Positions 18,064-26,236 of a DNA stretch of 64,000 bases are shown here, one piece after another (positions within the stretch are counted from its first letter, which is position 1; each line of letters opens with the position of its first letter). Both the position numbers and the translations under genes were made by a program. The DNA lies in assembly GCA_964228885.1 (NCBI GenBank), contig CAXRCG010000142.1:1-64000 (forward strand), read 5' to 3'. Source of the stretch: UBA4582 sp964228885 (lineage in GTDB: Bacteria; Pseudomonadota; Gammaproteobacteria; Pseudomonadales; Azotimanducaceae). The notes under the pieces were generated by a model, which was given only the letters and a program-made list of their open reading frames with translations, was not told where the DNA came from and did no database searches.

Positions 18064-20412
18064 TCATCTACTTCCGCTCTCATTAGAAGGAGCGATCTGA
18101 GTGGGAGGCTTATCGCCGTCCAACAATATCAACAATGGCGGTAGCAACAAAAAATCCAAAATGAGAGCAATACCAATCACAATCGATACCAACAAACCCA
18201 TATCACCGTTCGGTCTGAAATCAGATATGCCCAGCATCATAAATCCGGAAATTAACACCAAAGTTGTAATCCACAGAGCAACCCCAACCCGTTGAAACGC
18301 ATAACGCACCGCATCTTCAGCAGACAACCCCTGTGCTCTCCTTGCTCGAAGATATTTACTGAGAAAATGTACTGTATCGTCAACAACAATGCCCATCGTG
18401 ACTCCCAGCACAAGCGACAGCGACTGACCTACGTGACCGCTCATCAAGTACCAGACGCCAAAGCCAGTAGCGCCAGGAAGAAGATTAGGTATCAAACTAA
18501 TGAGGCCTATTTTCACCGAACGCAATGTAATCAATAACACTATGGCGATGAGTACCAACGCGATGAAGGCCCCTTTCACACTACCCAACATACCTCGAAT
18601 ACCAATATGCGTGAACATCAAAGCCGTACTAGATCCTTCCTGTTCGAGTTCCGGTGCATTTTCATGAAGCCAGGCTTTGGCGTTTTCTTGCAGCTCAATA
18701 AACGCCGGCGTGGGCAAACTAGGCACAGAGACAATCATCCGCGATGCGGATTTATCAAAACTAAGCAAATTTGTTAGATCCAGACCAAAAGGTAATGACA
18801 ACTCGTATAGCAAGAGATACTGCGCAGCAAGATTTTGCGATTCTGGCAGACGATACCAAGCATCATCATTACCGTTCAGGTTCTTACTCAATCGCTTAAC
18901 GATATCTGTGTAGGTATTCACATGGGTGACATATTTCTGTTGCCGGTACCATTGCGCAAACTGCTCCACTCTCGCGAGATATTCAGGATCAGACACACCC
19001 TGTGGTTTTCCCGAGTCAAGGGAATACTCGATCCGGTATAGACCACCTAGGTTTTGATCAAGAAAGTCGGTATCGTGGCGAAGCTGAATAGACTCATCGA
19101 AGTACTTGCTGAACTGATCGCTGACAATATTCATAGGTGCTAACGAAACCAGCGCTATTGATACAAGCACACTGAGCGACAACAATATAGAACGATGCAG
19201 AATCACCCAATCTGCAAATTGCGCCATCACTATGTTGGTTTTCGAATGACCGGGCTTAACGCCTGTCGGCAGTATGTACACAAATGCGGGTAAGAAAGTA
19301 AGTGAAAATAAGAAGGCATAGACCACCCCAATGGCTACGATATTTCCTATATCCTGAATAGGCGGTACATCCGCCAAAACGTTAAGGCTTAAAAACCCGA
19401 TCGCGGTACTGACACTTGTCAAAGCAATTGGATGAATATTAATCGTGAGAGCATCAATCAGCGCAATTGTTTTTTCGCCACCTTCGCGTATCTCTTGATA
19501 AAAACTAACCAGCAGGTGAACACCATGCGCTACAGCCACTGTTAACAAAATGACAGGGGCCTGAGACGACAGGGGTGAAATTTGGAATCCAAGCCATCCT
19601 GCAGTGCCCATCGCACAAATAATGGTGAACAGCGTTGTGAACACTATTGCTATCACGCCCACAACTGACCTAAGCAGCAATGCCATGATAAAAACCACCA
19701 ACAGGAACATTAGCGGCGTTTGTGTACTGAGATCGCGTATCGAAGTTTCAGAAAAAGTCGCAGAAATGATAATCGAGCCCGTGGTAAAAACCTCCAACCC
19801 CGGATGCGCGGCCATAATAGCTGCCTTTTGATCCCATGCCCAATGCGCGGCTTTCACTTCAGAATTTGAGGCGTTTTCCTCAAAGCGGAATTCAACATTT
19901 ATTCCTGTAACTTTGCCGTCTTTGGAGATTAACCGGTTTTCTATCAAAGGCTCATTCAGGGAAATGCGCCGAACCTCTGCCATTTCTGCGACTGACAACT
20001 CGGCAGGGAATTCGACCAAATTGTCGACAAGCAAGTCATCATCTTCCACTTTGGTATGCTGGTAGTTTGTTAACGAGTCAACGCGCGAAACCCCCTCCGT
20101 TTTCCATGCTTCATCCGTCAAGTCCGCAACCACTTGCAGTGTCTCGCGCGTGAAGGCGTCGCCTTTCTTCGGCGCAATACCAAAGAAAATATTATCGACC
20201 CGTGAGAACGTCGCCTCAAGTTCCTCGAACGCGAGCAGTTGGGGGTTTTCAGGGCCAAAGTTATCGCGAGTATCAGTAGATATTGTCAGAAACCTGATGC
20301 CTGACCCCGCGCCAATAACAATCACTATGGTTAACGCTATAATCAGCCAACGGCTCCTTAGGACCAGATAGGGAAGCGTTGCATCCAGCTTTGAAACAGC
20401 ACTTTCTGTCAT
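18064..20412 (-). CDS. RND superfamily exporter, MMPL-like
   Basis: It is about 782 residues from ATG 20412; the frame is open for 39 more codons upstream, but those encode Cys-rich, non-family sequence. There are two repeated halves, each with one helix, a large periplasmic loop and five more helices. Near the fourth helix of each half are the GHGVHLLVSFYQEI-type and GIVVDDTVHFLSKYLRARR segments typical of RND transporters. The layout is that of the HAE3/MMPL group, which exports lipids, hopanoids or sterol-like molecules. No adaptor or outer-membrane gene is adjacent. It is divergent from the Rieske gene. Confidence 0.8.
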   Translation of the reverse strand: MTESAVSKLDATLPYLVLRSRWLIIALTIVIVIGAGSGIRFLTISTDTRDNFGPENPQLLAFEELEATFSRVDNIFFGIAPKKGDAFTRETLQVVADLTDEAWKTEGVSRVDSLTNYQHTKVEDDDLLVDNLVEFPAELSVAEMAEVRRISLNEPLIENRLISKDGKVTGINVEFRFEENASNSEVKAAHWAWDQKAAIMAAHPGLEVFTTGSIIISATFSETSIRDLSTQTPLMFLLVVFIMALLLRSVVGVIAIVFTTLFTIICAMGTAGWLGFQISPLSSQAPVILLTVAVAHGVHLLVSFYQEIREGGEKTIALIDALTINIHPIALTSVSTAIGFLSLNVLADVPPIQDIGNIVAIGVVYAFLFSLTFLPAFVYILPTGVKPGHSKTNIVMAQFADWVILHRSILLSLSVLVSIALVSLAPMNIVSDQFSKYFDESIQLRHDTDFLDQNLGGLYRIEYSLDSGKPQGVSDPEYLARVEQFAQWYRQQKYVTHVNTYTDIVKRLSKNLNGNDDAWYRLPESQNLAAQYLLLYELSLPFGLDLTNLLSFDKSASRMIVSVPSLPTPAFIELQENAKAWLHENAPELEQEGSSTALMFTHIGIRGMLGSVKGAFIALVLIAIVLLITLRSVKIGLISLIPNLLPGATGFGVWYLMSGHVGQSLSLVLGVTMGIVVDDTVHFLSKYLRARRAQGLSAEDAVRYAFQRVGVALWITTLVLISGFMMLGISDFRPNGDMGLLVSIVIGIALILDFLLLPPLLILLDGDKPPTQIAPSNESGSR

Positions 20413-20539
20413 TCTAAACACCGGGATGAATTTCAAATCCAGTACATTACAGCAGCCAGCCACAGAGATACAGAACACCCCAAAGCGAACATAAAGTGTG
20501 AGACAATTCACCGCACACTGAAACGGCAACGAGAGACAA

Positions 20540-20857
20540 ATGACGATGAAATATCATGTGGTTGCTGCCACAAGCGAACTTGAAGAAGGTGGACAGAAGT
20601 TTATTGATTTGGAGGGTGAAGAAATTCTTTTGGTACAACACCAAGGTGAGTATTTTGCCATCGCTTACCTCTGCAGCCACGCTGAGTTCGGTCTGGAAGG
20701 AGGACAACTTCAGGATGGTTGTATCACCTGCCCATATCATGGCGCAGAATTTTGCCTGAGAGATGGCTCTGTTCAGTCACCACCTGCCTTTGAACCCATT
20801 AAATCATACCCTTTGAAAATCGAAGATAATGCCATCGCCGTCGGCTTGGACGCCTAG
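20540..20857 (+). CDS. Rieske [2Fe-2S] ferredoxin
   Basis: The 105-residue protein carries both cluster motifs: Cys45-Ser-His47 (LCSHAEF) and Cys64-Pro-Tyr-His67 (CPYHGAEF), 16 residues apart. Size and motifs match the small ferredoxin components of aromatic dioxygenases or nitrite-reductase small subunits. No oxygenase gene is adjacent, so the partner is unknown. It lies divergent to the RND gene. Confidence 0.9.
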   Translation: MTMKYHVVAATSELEEGGQKFIDLEGEEILLVQHQGEYFAIAYLCSHAEFGLEGGQLQDGCITCPYHGAEFCLRDGSVQSPPAFEPIKSYPLKIEDNAIAVGLDA

Positions 20858-20900
20858 TAAATCACACAATCTACTGTCATCACAGACCACCACGAGTTCA

Positions 20901-21008
20901 TTAGTTCAAGCGAACAACGGTGCGTCCTGACAATTTTTCACCTGCGTAAAACAGTCCTCCCTCAGCAGTCTGAAACTTATCAGGCGCAAGACCGCTGAAT
21001 GAGAAGCT
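20901..21008 (-). pseudogene. possible C-terminal remnant of a dehydrogenase/reductase
   Basis: A minus-strand frame bounded by TAA on both sides encodes 34 residues ending EKLSGRTVVRLN. The ending resembles the C-terminus of medium-chain dehydrogenases, where a Gly-Arg/Lys-x-Val-Val strand closes the fold. No start codon or domain remains. This rests on composition and one short resemblance only. Confidence 0.25.
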
Positions 21009-21072
21009 TTAGTGATTTAGGGGATACTGATCATCTGCTCGCGAAGCATTCAACCTTGTTAACTCGGAACCT

Positions 21073-21309
21073 CTAGGATTTGTATTGCGATTCAATAGTC
21101 GCATCCAGCTCTCGCTCTAAAGCTGCCAGACCCTTAATATGAGTCTCAACCAACTCATCAACGCTACGGTATCGGAAGACTTCCTTGCCCTCGCGCATTA
21201 CAACCACTGCTTTAGGGTCTTTAGCGTAAAAAATCCCAGTTTTTTTATCCGAAGCCATGAACTGATCCCCAGCCCCCCGCAATTTCGATAGATCGTTGGT
21301 TTTGTTCAT
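21073..21309 (-). CDS. unrecognised small protein
   Basis: The frame gives 78 residues from ATG 21309; earlier starts at 21330 or TTG 21360 would add up to 17 residues. The C-terminal half (FRYRSVDELVETHIKGLAAL followed by an acidic helix) looks like a real folded domain, and the strand AVVVMREGKEVFRY is amphipathic. No ribosome-binding site decides the start. I recognise no family. Confidence 0.4.
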   Translation of the reverse strand: MNKTNDLSKLRGAGDQFMASDKKTGIFYAKDPKAVVVMREGKEVFRYRSVDELVETHIKGLAALERELDATIESQYKS

Positions 21310-21453
21310 CTTAAGCCAAGCATACAGCATCACGCCAGCGGCACCTCCAGACTGGCTCAACCTGAGTATTAGTGATGAGAAGATTGACGAACAATTAGAA
21401 GCGCTATCACAGGATTCCTCAAGTTCGCATCTAGTGGCCTGATAGCGTTTGGA

Positions 21454-21930
21454 TTATGTTCGGGATTCATCTAACACCTTTCTGATTTTCTCCAACTCAG
21501 AAATTAACGCGACCATTGCTTCAGCGGGTTGGCTCTGGAAAAGCTGCTCGAAGGCTGGTGTGGCAGAAATGATCGCCTCATTGCGGGCTCTTTGCCCTTC
21601 CGGTGTTAACCTTACAACCTTCTGTCTACCTGAGTTCTCATCGGGAGTAACGGTGATAAAACCTTTGGCCTCTAGCTTTTTCAGAGAATTGGTTATAGCG
21701 CCTTTGGTTACTTCCATTGCTTTAGCCAGTCGACCCGGTGACGCCTGATCGTCGACCCGGCAAAACCAGTTCAGAATACTAAACTGAGGTCGACTCATGC
21801 CGTAGGGTAAACTGCGTTTAAATCGGGTGGTCGATAGCTGAGCTATAATGCCTATTTCATTGAACAACCTAAAAACCAGTTCTCCGCTGACATAGGTATC
21901 GGCATTTTCTTGTTCCATTGCTTTCGACAT
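21454..21930 (-). CDS. MarR family transcriptional regulator
   Basis: The 158-residue protein starts at ATG 21930, placed by a strong AAGGAGTG five bases upstream; the frame extends 23 codons further without such a site. The winged helix-turn-helix spans about residues 50-115, with QASPGRLAKAMEVTKGAITNSLKKLEAKGFI as the recognition region and DENSGRQKVVRLTPEG as the wing. It is divergent from the gene at 22061. A perfect inverted repeat at 22008-22023 between them is the probable operator, so it likely represses itself and that gene. Confidence 0.85.
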   Translation of the reverse strand: MSKAMEQENADTYVSGELVFRLFNEIGIIAQLSTTRFKRSLPYGMSRPQFSILNWFCRVDDQASPGRLAKAMEVTKGAITNSLKKLEAKGFITVTPDENSGRQKVVRLTPEGQRARNEAIISATPAFEQLFQSQPAEAMVALISELEKIRKVLDESRT

Positions 21931-22007
21931 CGAATCACTCCTTCGTACCTTCCCGTGATGAATGAAAAAACATGCTGAGGCTAAACAATCGCCTTGCAAA
22001 TTATTTT

Positions 22008-22023
22008 AGTTTAACTTTAAACT
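22008..22023. promoter_or_regulatory. probable MarR operator
   Basis: AGTTTAA and TTAAACT form a perfect 7-bp inverted repeat with a CT spacer. This is the size and symmetry usual for MarR dimers. It lies 78 bases upstream of the regulator start and 38 upstream of the divergent gene. Confidence 0.6.
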
Positions 22024-22060
22024 GTTTAGTGTTGTACCTATTATTTGCCAAAGGATGGAT

Positions 22061-22462
22061 ATGAAAAAAATCTCCTTATCGATACTCGCGGTTGCATTCA
22101 TATTGTTTGCCGGTGTCATGATGCTACAAATAGCGGCTTCCGAGCGTGTAGAAGTCGTTGAAGTGAAGACCCTTGATGATCAAGGAGGGTTCGCCACCAC
22201 GCGTTTGTGGGTTATTGATCACGAAGGCAAACAGTATTTACGAGCCGGAGCCGATTCAGGCTGGTATCTGCGTATGAAGACCAATCCGAATATAACGATG
22301 ACCAGAGACGGAAAAAGAGCACAATATTATGCTGTCGAGCGCAGAGATCTGGTGGACGTCATCAACGCAATGATGAACGAAAAATATACATGGGGAGACG
22401 ATGTCATTGGCGCGGTTACCGGCAAAGAAGAGGCAATCCCGATGGAACTGCAGCCACTCTGA
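22061..22462 (+). CDS. membrane-anchored small protein with a possible split-barrel (PNPOx/DDN-like) domain
   Basis: It is 133 residues from ATG 22061, which has AAGGA at 22051-22055; an ATG at 22055 overlaps that site and is less likely. One N-terminal helix (about residues 5-25) is followed by a soluble domain with FATTRLWVIDHEGKQYLRAG and WYLRMKTNPNITM. These blocks resemble the split beta-barrel of pyridoxamine-phosphate-oxidase-like and deazaflavin-dependent nitroreductase families, where a trp-x-arg-asn-leu segment contacts the cofactor. The genome makes F420, which makes this worth testing. It is probably controlled by the divergent MarR gene. Confidence 0.45.
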   Translation: MKKISLSILAVAFILFAGVMMLQIAASERVEVVEVKTLDDQGGFATTRLWVIDHEGKQYLRAGADSGWYLRMKTNPNITMTRDGKRAQYYAVERRDLVDVINAMMNEKYTWGDDVIGAVTGKEEAIPMELQPL

Positions 22463-22575
22463 ATGTAGATTCATCAATCTCGCGAACTTCCTGAAATTCA
22501 GCCCTTCAGCCCGAATTAGAACCAGATTCTTGTGTTATATTTCACTCGTGTTTCAAGTGAATTTATGGATGTTCA

Positions 22576-23562
22576 ATGCAAGCGGTAATTTGTGATCAGT
22601 TTGATACGCCCGACAAATTAAGAATACAGGAAGTAGCAGATCCAACTCCTGAAGCAAATGAAGTGCTAATCCGCATCCATGCTACAGGGCTCGGTTATGT
22701 CGATGCGCTAACCGTCGCTGGTCTGTATCAAATTAAACCAGCGCTACCGTTTATTCCCGGAAACGAAATATCAGGCGTCATCGAACAAACAGGAGAGGAA
22801 GTAAAACACCTGCGCGTGGGTCAGCGCGTGCTGGCAATGCCCAGCCAAGGCGGGCTCGCTGAATTAGTATGCATGCCAGAATCTAAGTGCACACCAATTC
22901 CAGAAGTATTGTCCCACGAAGGCGCTGCCAGTTTTCTCGTCAACTACTGCACCGCCTACCACGGTTTGAAGCTTTGTGGTCAACTAAAGGAAAAAGAAAC
23001 GATTCTTATTCTTGGCGCCAGTGGCGGCGTTGGCATGGCTGCAATTGACGTCGCCAAGGCCATGGGTGCGGAAGTCATCGCGGCGGCCTCGACAAAAGTT
23101 AAACGTGATGCCTGTTTGGCATTTGGTGCAGACCATGTCGTCAACTACACAAATACGAACTGGCGCGACGACGTCAAAAAGGCGCTCAACGGCAAACCGC
23201 TGAATGTCGTTTACGATCCGGTAGGCGGTGATTACGCCGAACCGGCACTGCGGTCTCTCGGCCCAGACGGCCGCTTTCTGGTTGTCGGATTTGCCGGTGG
23301 GGAAATCCCCTCGGTGCCACTCAACTTACCACTACTGAAGCGATGTTCGATTATCGGCGTAAACTGGGGCGGATATCTTGCTGCAAACCCATTGGAATCA
23401 CGCCCAGTTCTGACAAAATTACTCGAATGGATCGCATCACGGAAACTGAACCCGCAGGCAGGAGAGACTGCGAATCTGAATAAGTCGGGTGAAGCTATGA
23501 TGAAGATGCTAAATCGCGAAGCGATAGGAAAAATTGTCATTATTCCCACAATTACGAAATAA
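22576..23562 (+). CDS. NADPH:quinone reductase-like zinc-independent MDR oxidoreductase
   Basis: The 328-residue protein has a GroES-like N-terminal half (IPGNEISGVIEQTGEEV) and a Rossmann half with ILGASGGVGMAAIDVAKAMGAEV and YDPVGGDYAEPALRSLGPDGRFLVVGFAGG. The Zn-binding Cys/His set of alcohol dehydrogenases is absent, as in quinone reductases. It reduces quinones or enones with NADPH. A close relative lies at 32375. An epoxide hydrolase and a ferredoxin gene follow on the same strand. Confidence 0.85.
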   Translation: MQAVICDQFDTPDKLRIQEVADPTPEANEVLIRIHATGLGYVDALTVAGLYQIKPALPFIPGNEISGVIEQTGEEVKHLRVGQRVLAMPSQGGLAELVCMPESKCTPIPEVLSHEGAASFLVNYCTAYHGLKLCGQLKEKETILILGASGGVGMAAIDVAKAMGAEVIAAASTKVKRDACLAFGADHVVNYTNTNWRDDVKKALNGKPLNVVYDPVGGDYAEPALRSLGPDGRFLVVGFAGGEIPSVPLNLPLLKRCSIIGVNWGGYLAANPLESRPVLTKLLEWIASRKLNPQAGETANLNKSGEAMMKMLNREAIGKIVIIPTITK

Positions 23563-23612
23563 ACCTAACAACACCAGTATCTACCAGATAGTGATGTAAC
23601 TAAGGAGTCAGT

Positions 23613-24770
23613 ATGTCAGGCGCTAAAAAACTCAACGTGACATCTTTTGAAATACCTTCCGCTGAACAAGATATTGCAGACTTGAAAACCCGGCTCGCGC
23701 TGACGAGATGGCCCGACAAGGAAACACCATCGGACTGGAGCCAAGGCATTCCTCTCAGTTATATGCAAGAGATCAAAGAATACTGGCAAAATGAATACGA
23801 CTGGCCACGCAGGGTTGCTCTACTGAACCAGTGGGATGGTTATATGACCGAAATAAACGGTCTGGATATTCATTTCCTCCACGTAAGATCAAAGCACAAG
23901 GAAGCGAAACCGCTACTACTCACCCATGGCTGGCCAGGTTCGATAGTTGAGTTTCAAAAAGTTCTCGGCCCACTCTCTAATCCTACAGCACATGGTGGCA
24001 GCGCCGAAGATGCGTTCCATGTTGTATGCCCCACGCTTCCAGGATTTGGATATTCAGGCAAGCCTACTGCTACTGGCTGGAACATTGAGAAAATAGCTGA
24101 GACCTGGAACACACTCATGGTGGGCATTGGTTACGATAGTTACTTCGCCCAGGGTGGCGATTGGGGCTCAATCGTCACAGCGATGATTGGCGTGCAGAAC
24201 AAGGGGCATTGCCAAGCGATCCATATGAATATGCCGATCGCGCCGCCAGACCCACAAAAGATGGAGAATATGACCGAGCTGGAACAAAGCGCACTTGAGG
24301 CTATGAAATTTTACCAGGATCACGACTCAGGTTACTCCAAGCAACAGTCAACACGACCCCAGACACTTGGTTACGGTTTAGTAGATTCACCTATCGGTCA
24401 GGCTTCGTGGATCATTGAGAAGTTTTACCAATGGACTGACTGCGAAGGTCATCCCGAAAACGTCCTGAGTAGAGATGAGCTGCTCGACAATGTCATGATG
24501 TATTGGCTACCGGGCACGGGTGCTTCTTCGGCCCGCATTTACTGGGAGAGTTTCGGCGCCGGTGGAACCTCCACTGATAAAATATCTCTTCCAACGGGTT
24601 GCAGTATTTTCCCCAGAGAGATCTTCAAAACATCAAAACGATGGGCCGAATCACGATTTACAAACCTCATTCACTTCAATGTACTCGAAAAGGGTGGACA
24701 TTTCGCTGCAATTGAACGACCAAAGACCTTTGTTGATGAGATTCAAACCTGTTTTAGACAAGTCCGATAA
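23613..24770 (+). CDS. epoxide hydrolase (alpha/beta fold, EHN domain)
   Basis: The 385-residue protein opens with the EHN lid domain (DLKTRLALTRWPD ... LSYMQEIKEYWQNEYDWPRR). The alpha/beta hydrolase core follows, with oxyanion motif HGWPGS (105-110), nucleophile Asp183 in GGDWGS and a late His in GGHFAAIE. AAGGAG precedes the ATG. It opens epoxides to diols and belongs to the microsomal-type branch. The neighbouring quinone reductase and ferredoxin suggest oxidative breakdown of a hydrocarbon or terpenoid. Confidence 0.9.
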   Translation: MSGAKKLNVTSFEIPSAEQDIADLKTRLALTRWPDKETPSDWSQGIPLSYMQEIKEYWQNEYDWPRRVALLNQWDGYMTEINGLDIHFLHVRSKHKEAKPLLLTHGWPGSIVEFQKVLGPLSNPTAHGGSAEDAFHVVCPTLPGFGYSGKPTATGWNIEKIAETWNTLMVGIGYDSYFAQGGDWGSIVTAMIGVQNKGHCQAIHMNMPIAPPDPQKMENMTELEQSALEAMKFYQDHDSGYSKQQSTRPQTLGYGLVDSPIGQASWIIEKFYQWTDCEGHPENVLSRDELLDNVMMYWLPGTGASSARIYWESFGAGGTSTDKISLPTGCSIFPREIFKTSKRWAESRFTNLIHFNVLEKGGHFAAIERPKTFVDEIQTCFRQVR

Positions 24771-24904
24771 TTTGTCCTAATCTCACCTTTTACATCGAGT
24801 TGCACGCAGTTATAAATACGCGTCCTTTGTAGGGGATCTCGGCCGGTCAGACAACCAGCCGAGCCAGTTTACCGAAATCAGTTTAATTGAATCAGGAGAG
24901 CCAA

Positions 24905-25225
24905 ATGGCCAAAATCAAGTTTGTCCAGCACGATGGTACGGAAATCGAAGTCGATGCTGAAATAGGTGCATCAATAATGAATGCTGCGATAGACAACGGT
25001 GTCGCTGGAATTGACGCTGATTGCGGTGGTGAATGCTCTTGCGCGACTTGCCATGTGCTTGTTGATTCTGATTGGGCCGGTAAACTTGGCGAAATTTCAG
25101 ACCAAGAAAGTTCAATGCTCGATCTCAACCCAGACCGCGAAGAAAGATCGCGCCTCTCATGTCAAATTCCCATGACCGAATCGCTAGATGGGGTCGTTGT
25201 GAATCTGCCTGAATTCCAGTACTAG
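24905..25225 (+). CDS. adrenodoxin-type [2Fe-2S] ferredoxin
   Basis: It is 106 residues from ATG 24905, behind AGGAGA at 24893-24898. The cluster ligands follow Cys40-x5-Cys46-x2-Cys49-x36-Cys86, with an acidic DADCGGECSCATC loop. This is the vertebrate/putidaredoxin type that usually feeds electrons to cytochrome P450. No P450 or reductase gene is adjacent. An intrinsic terminator follows at 25298. Confidence 0.9.
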   Translation: MAKIKFVQHDGTEIEVDAEIGASIMNAAIDNGVAGIDADCGGECSCATCHVLVDSDWAGKLGEISDQESSMLDLNPDREERSRLSCQIPMTESLDGVVVNLPEFQY

Positions 25226-25297
25226 TCAAGAAAAATCAAACGTTGTAAGAAGACATCTATCTGGCGCTAATGCAATATTTTAGGGCTAAACAGACTG

Positions 25298-25331
25298 AGG
25301 CTGAACCGCTTTCTGCGTTTCAGCCTTTTTT
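25298..25331 (+). terminator. intrinsic terminator after the ferredoxin gene
   Basis: AGGCTGAA (25298-25305) pairs perfectly with TTCAGCCT (25319-25326) around a 13-base loop and runs into a T-tract ending near 25331. Confidence 0.8.
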
Positions 25332-25342
25332 ATGCGCATCCA

Positions 25343-25798
25343 CTATGGTGCAGATTGGATCGCAGCCTCAATAAACTTAATGTGGCTGCCAACGAAAAAC
25401 TCAGAATTCACTCGATTAAGTATTTTTTTGTCTGCATCAATCAAAAAAGTAGCTCGCCTGACGCCGAACCCCATAGGTCCGTCAACACCAAAGGCTCGAA
25501 CTACCTTTTTGCCCTCGTCGAAGAGCAGAGGAAACGGCAGGTCGTGTGATTTCTTGAACCGCTGATGACTTTCAACAGACTGGGGACTCACGCCTACCAC
25601 CTTCAGATTAGCATCGAGAATGTCATCGTGAATATCCCGAATACTACACGCTTCCATGGTACAAGCCGGTGTGAAGTCTGCCGGATAGAAGTAGAGTATC
25701 AGGGGCTGCCCGTCGGCAAGAAGACTGACCAAACTGATTGCGGCGCTATTTTCGTCTAGCAACTCGAATTCTGGTGCACTATCGCCAATCTTCAACAT
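25343..25798 (-). CDS. peroxiredoxin, Bcp/PrxQ type
   Basis: It is 151 residues from ATG 25798, with GGAAGAA five bases upstream. The peroxidatic Cys46 is in PADFTPACTMEAC and the resolving Cys51 five residues later, the Bcp/PrxQ arrangement. It reduces hydrogen and organic peroxides in the cytoplasm using thioredoxin. It is transcribed alone, convergent with the ferredoxin gene. Confidence 0.9.
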   Translation of the reverse strand: MLKIGDSAPEFELLDENSAAISLVSLLADGQPLILYFYPADFTPACTMEACSIRDIHDDILDANLKVVGVSPQSVESHQRFKKSHDLPFPLLFDEGKKVVRAFGVDGPMGFGVRRATFLIDADKKILNRVNSEFFVGSHIKFIEAAIQSAP

Positions 25799-25819
25799 TT
25801 TGATTCTTCCGGTTTCCAA

Positions 25820-26236
25820 GGCTCGGCATTCTAGCAGGATCGCACGGAAGTGCTACAAAAACCGCAGTCACGAACAAGATAACACTGGGTTGACAACAGC
25901 CTTGAATCAGCCTTCAACTAAATAGACGCTGGATACAGACTGAGGGGCGAACGCGCCCCAAAAAACTTTGACGATCACGTAACCGCTGAAACCTCATTGT
26001 CGAACGATACTGAACCACAAGACTTCGCGTTGACGATAATTGGAATGTAATCTGATTATTTTGCTAGAAGTCGGCAATATTGCCAAAACTCCTGACATTC
26101 AAGTTCACATGATTAAAGCTAACTGAGGTACATTTTTAACATTAATGCAAAGGAATTACTTCTTCCTCTGATCAGGGTCAACTAAACTAACCGCCCTAGC
26201 CTTGATAATAGCGCAATTTGAAAGACTGAAATCAAT
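25820..26236. other. gene-less stretch with one GC-rich hairpin
   Basis: No gene is visible. GGGGCG (25944-25949) pairs with CGCCCC (25954-25959) around AACG. It is followed by A6, not T, in the plus direction, so it is not a plus-strand terminator. Promoters for the divergent peroxiredoxin and trhO genes are expected here. Confidence 0.45.

Noticed and set aside
20413..20529. N-terminal extension of the RND exporter
   Set aside because: It encodes 39 Cys-rich residues outside the family; MTESAVSKLD at 20412 is a better start.
21302..21442. Plus-strand frame ending DEKIDEQLEALSQDSSSSHLVA
   Set aside because: It lacks a good start, lies antisense to the small gene at 21073-21309 and matches nothing I know.
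25944..25959. GC-rich hairpin as a terminator
   Set aside because: It is followed by A6 in the plus direction and has no T-run after it on the minus strand.
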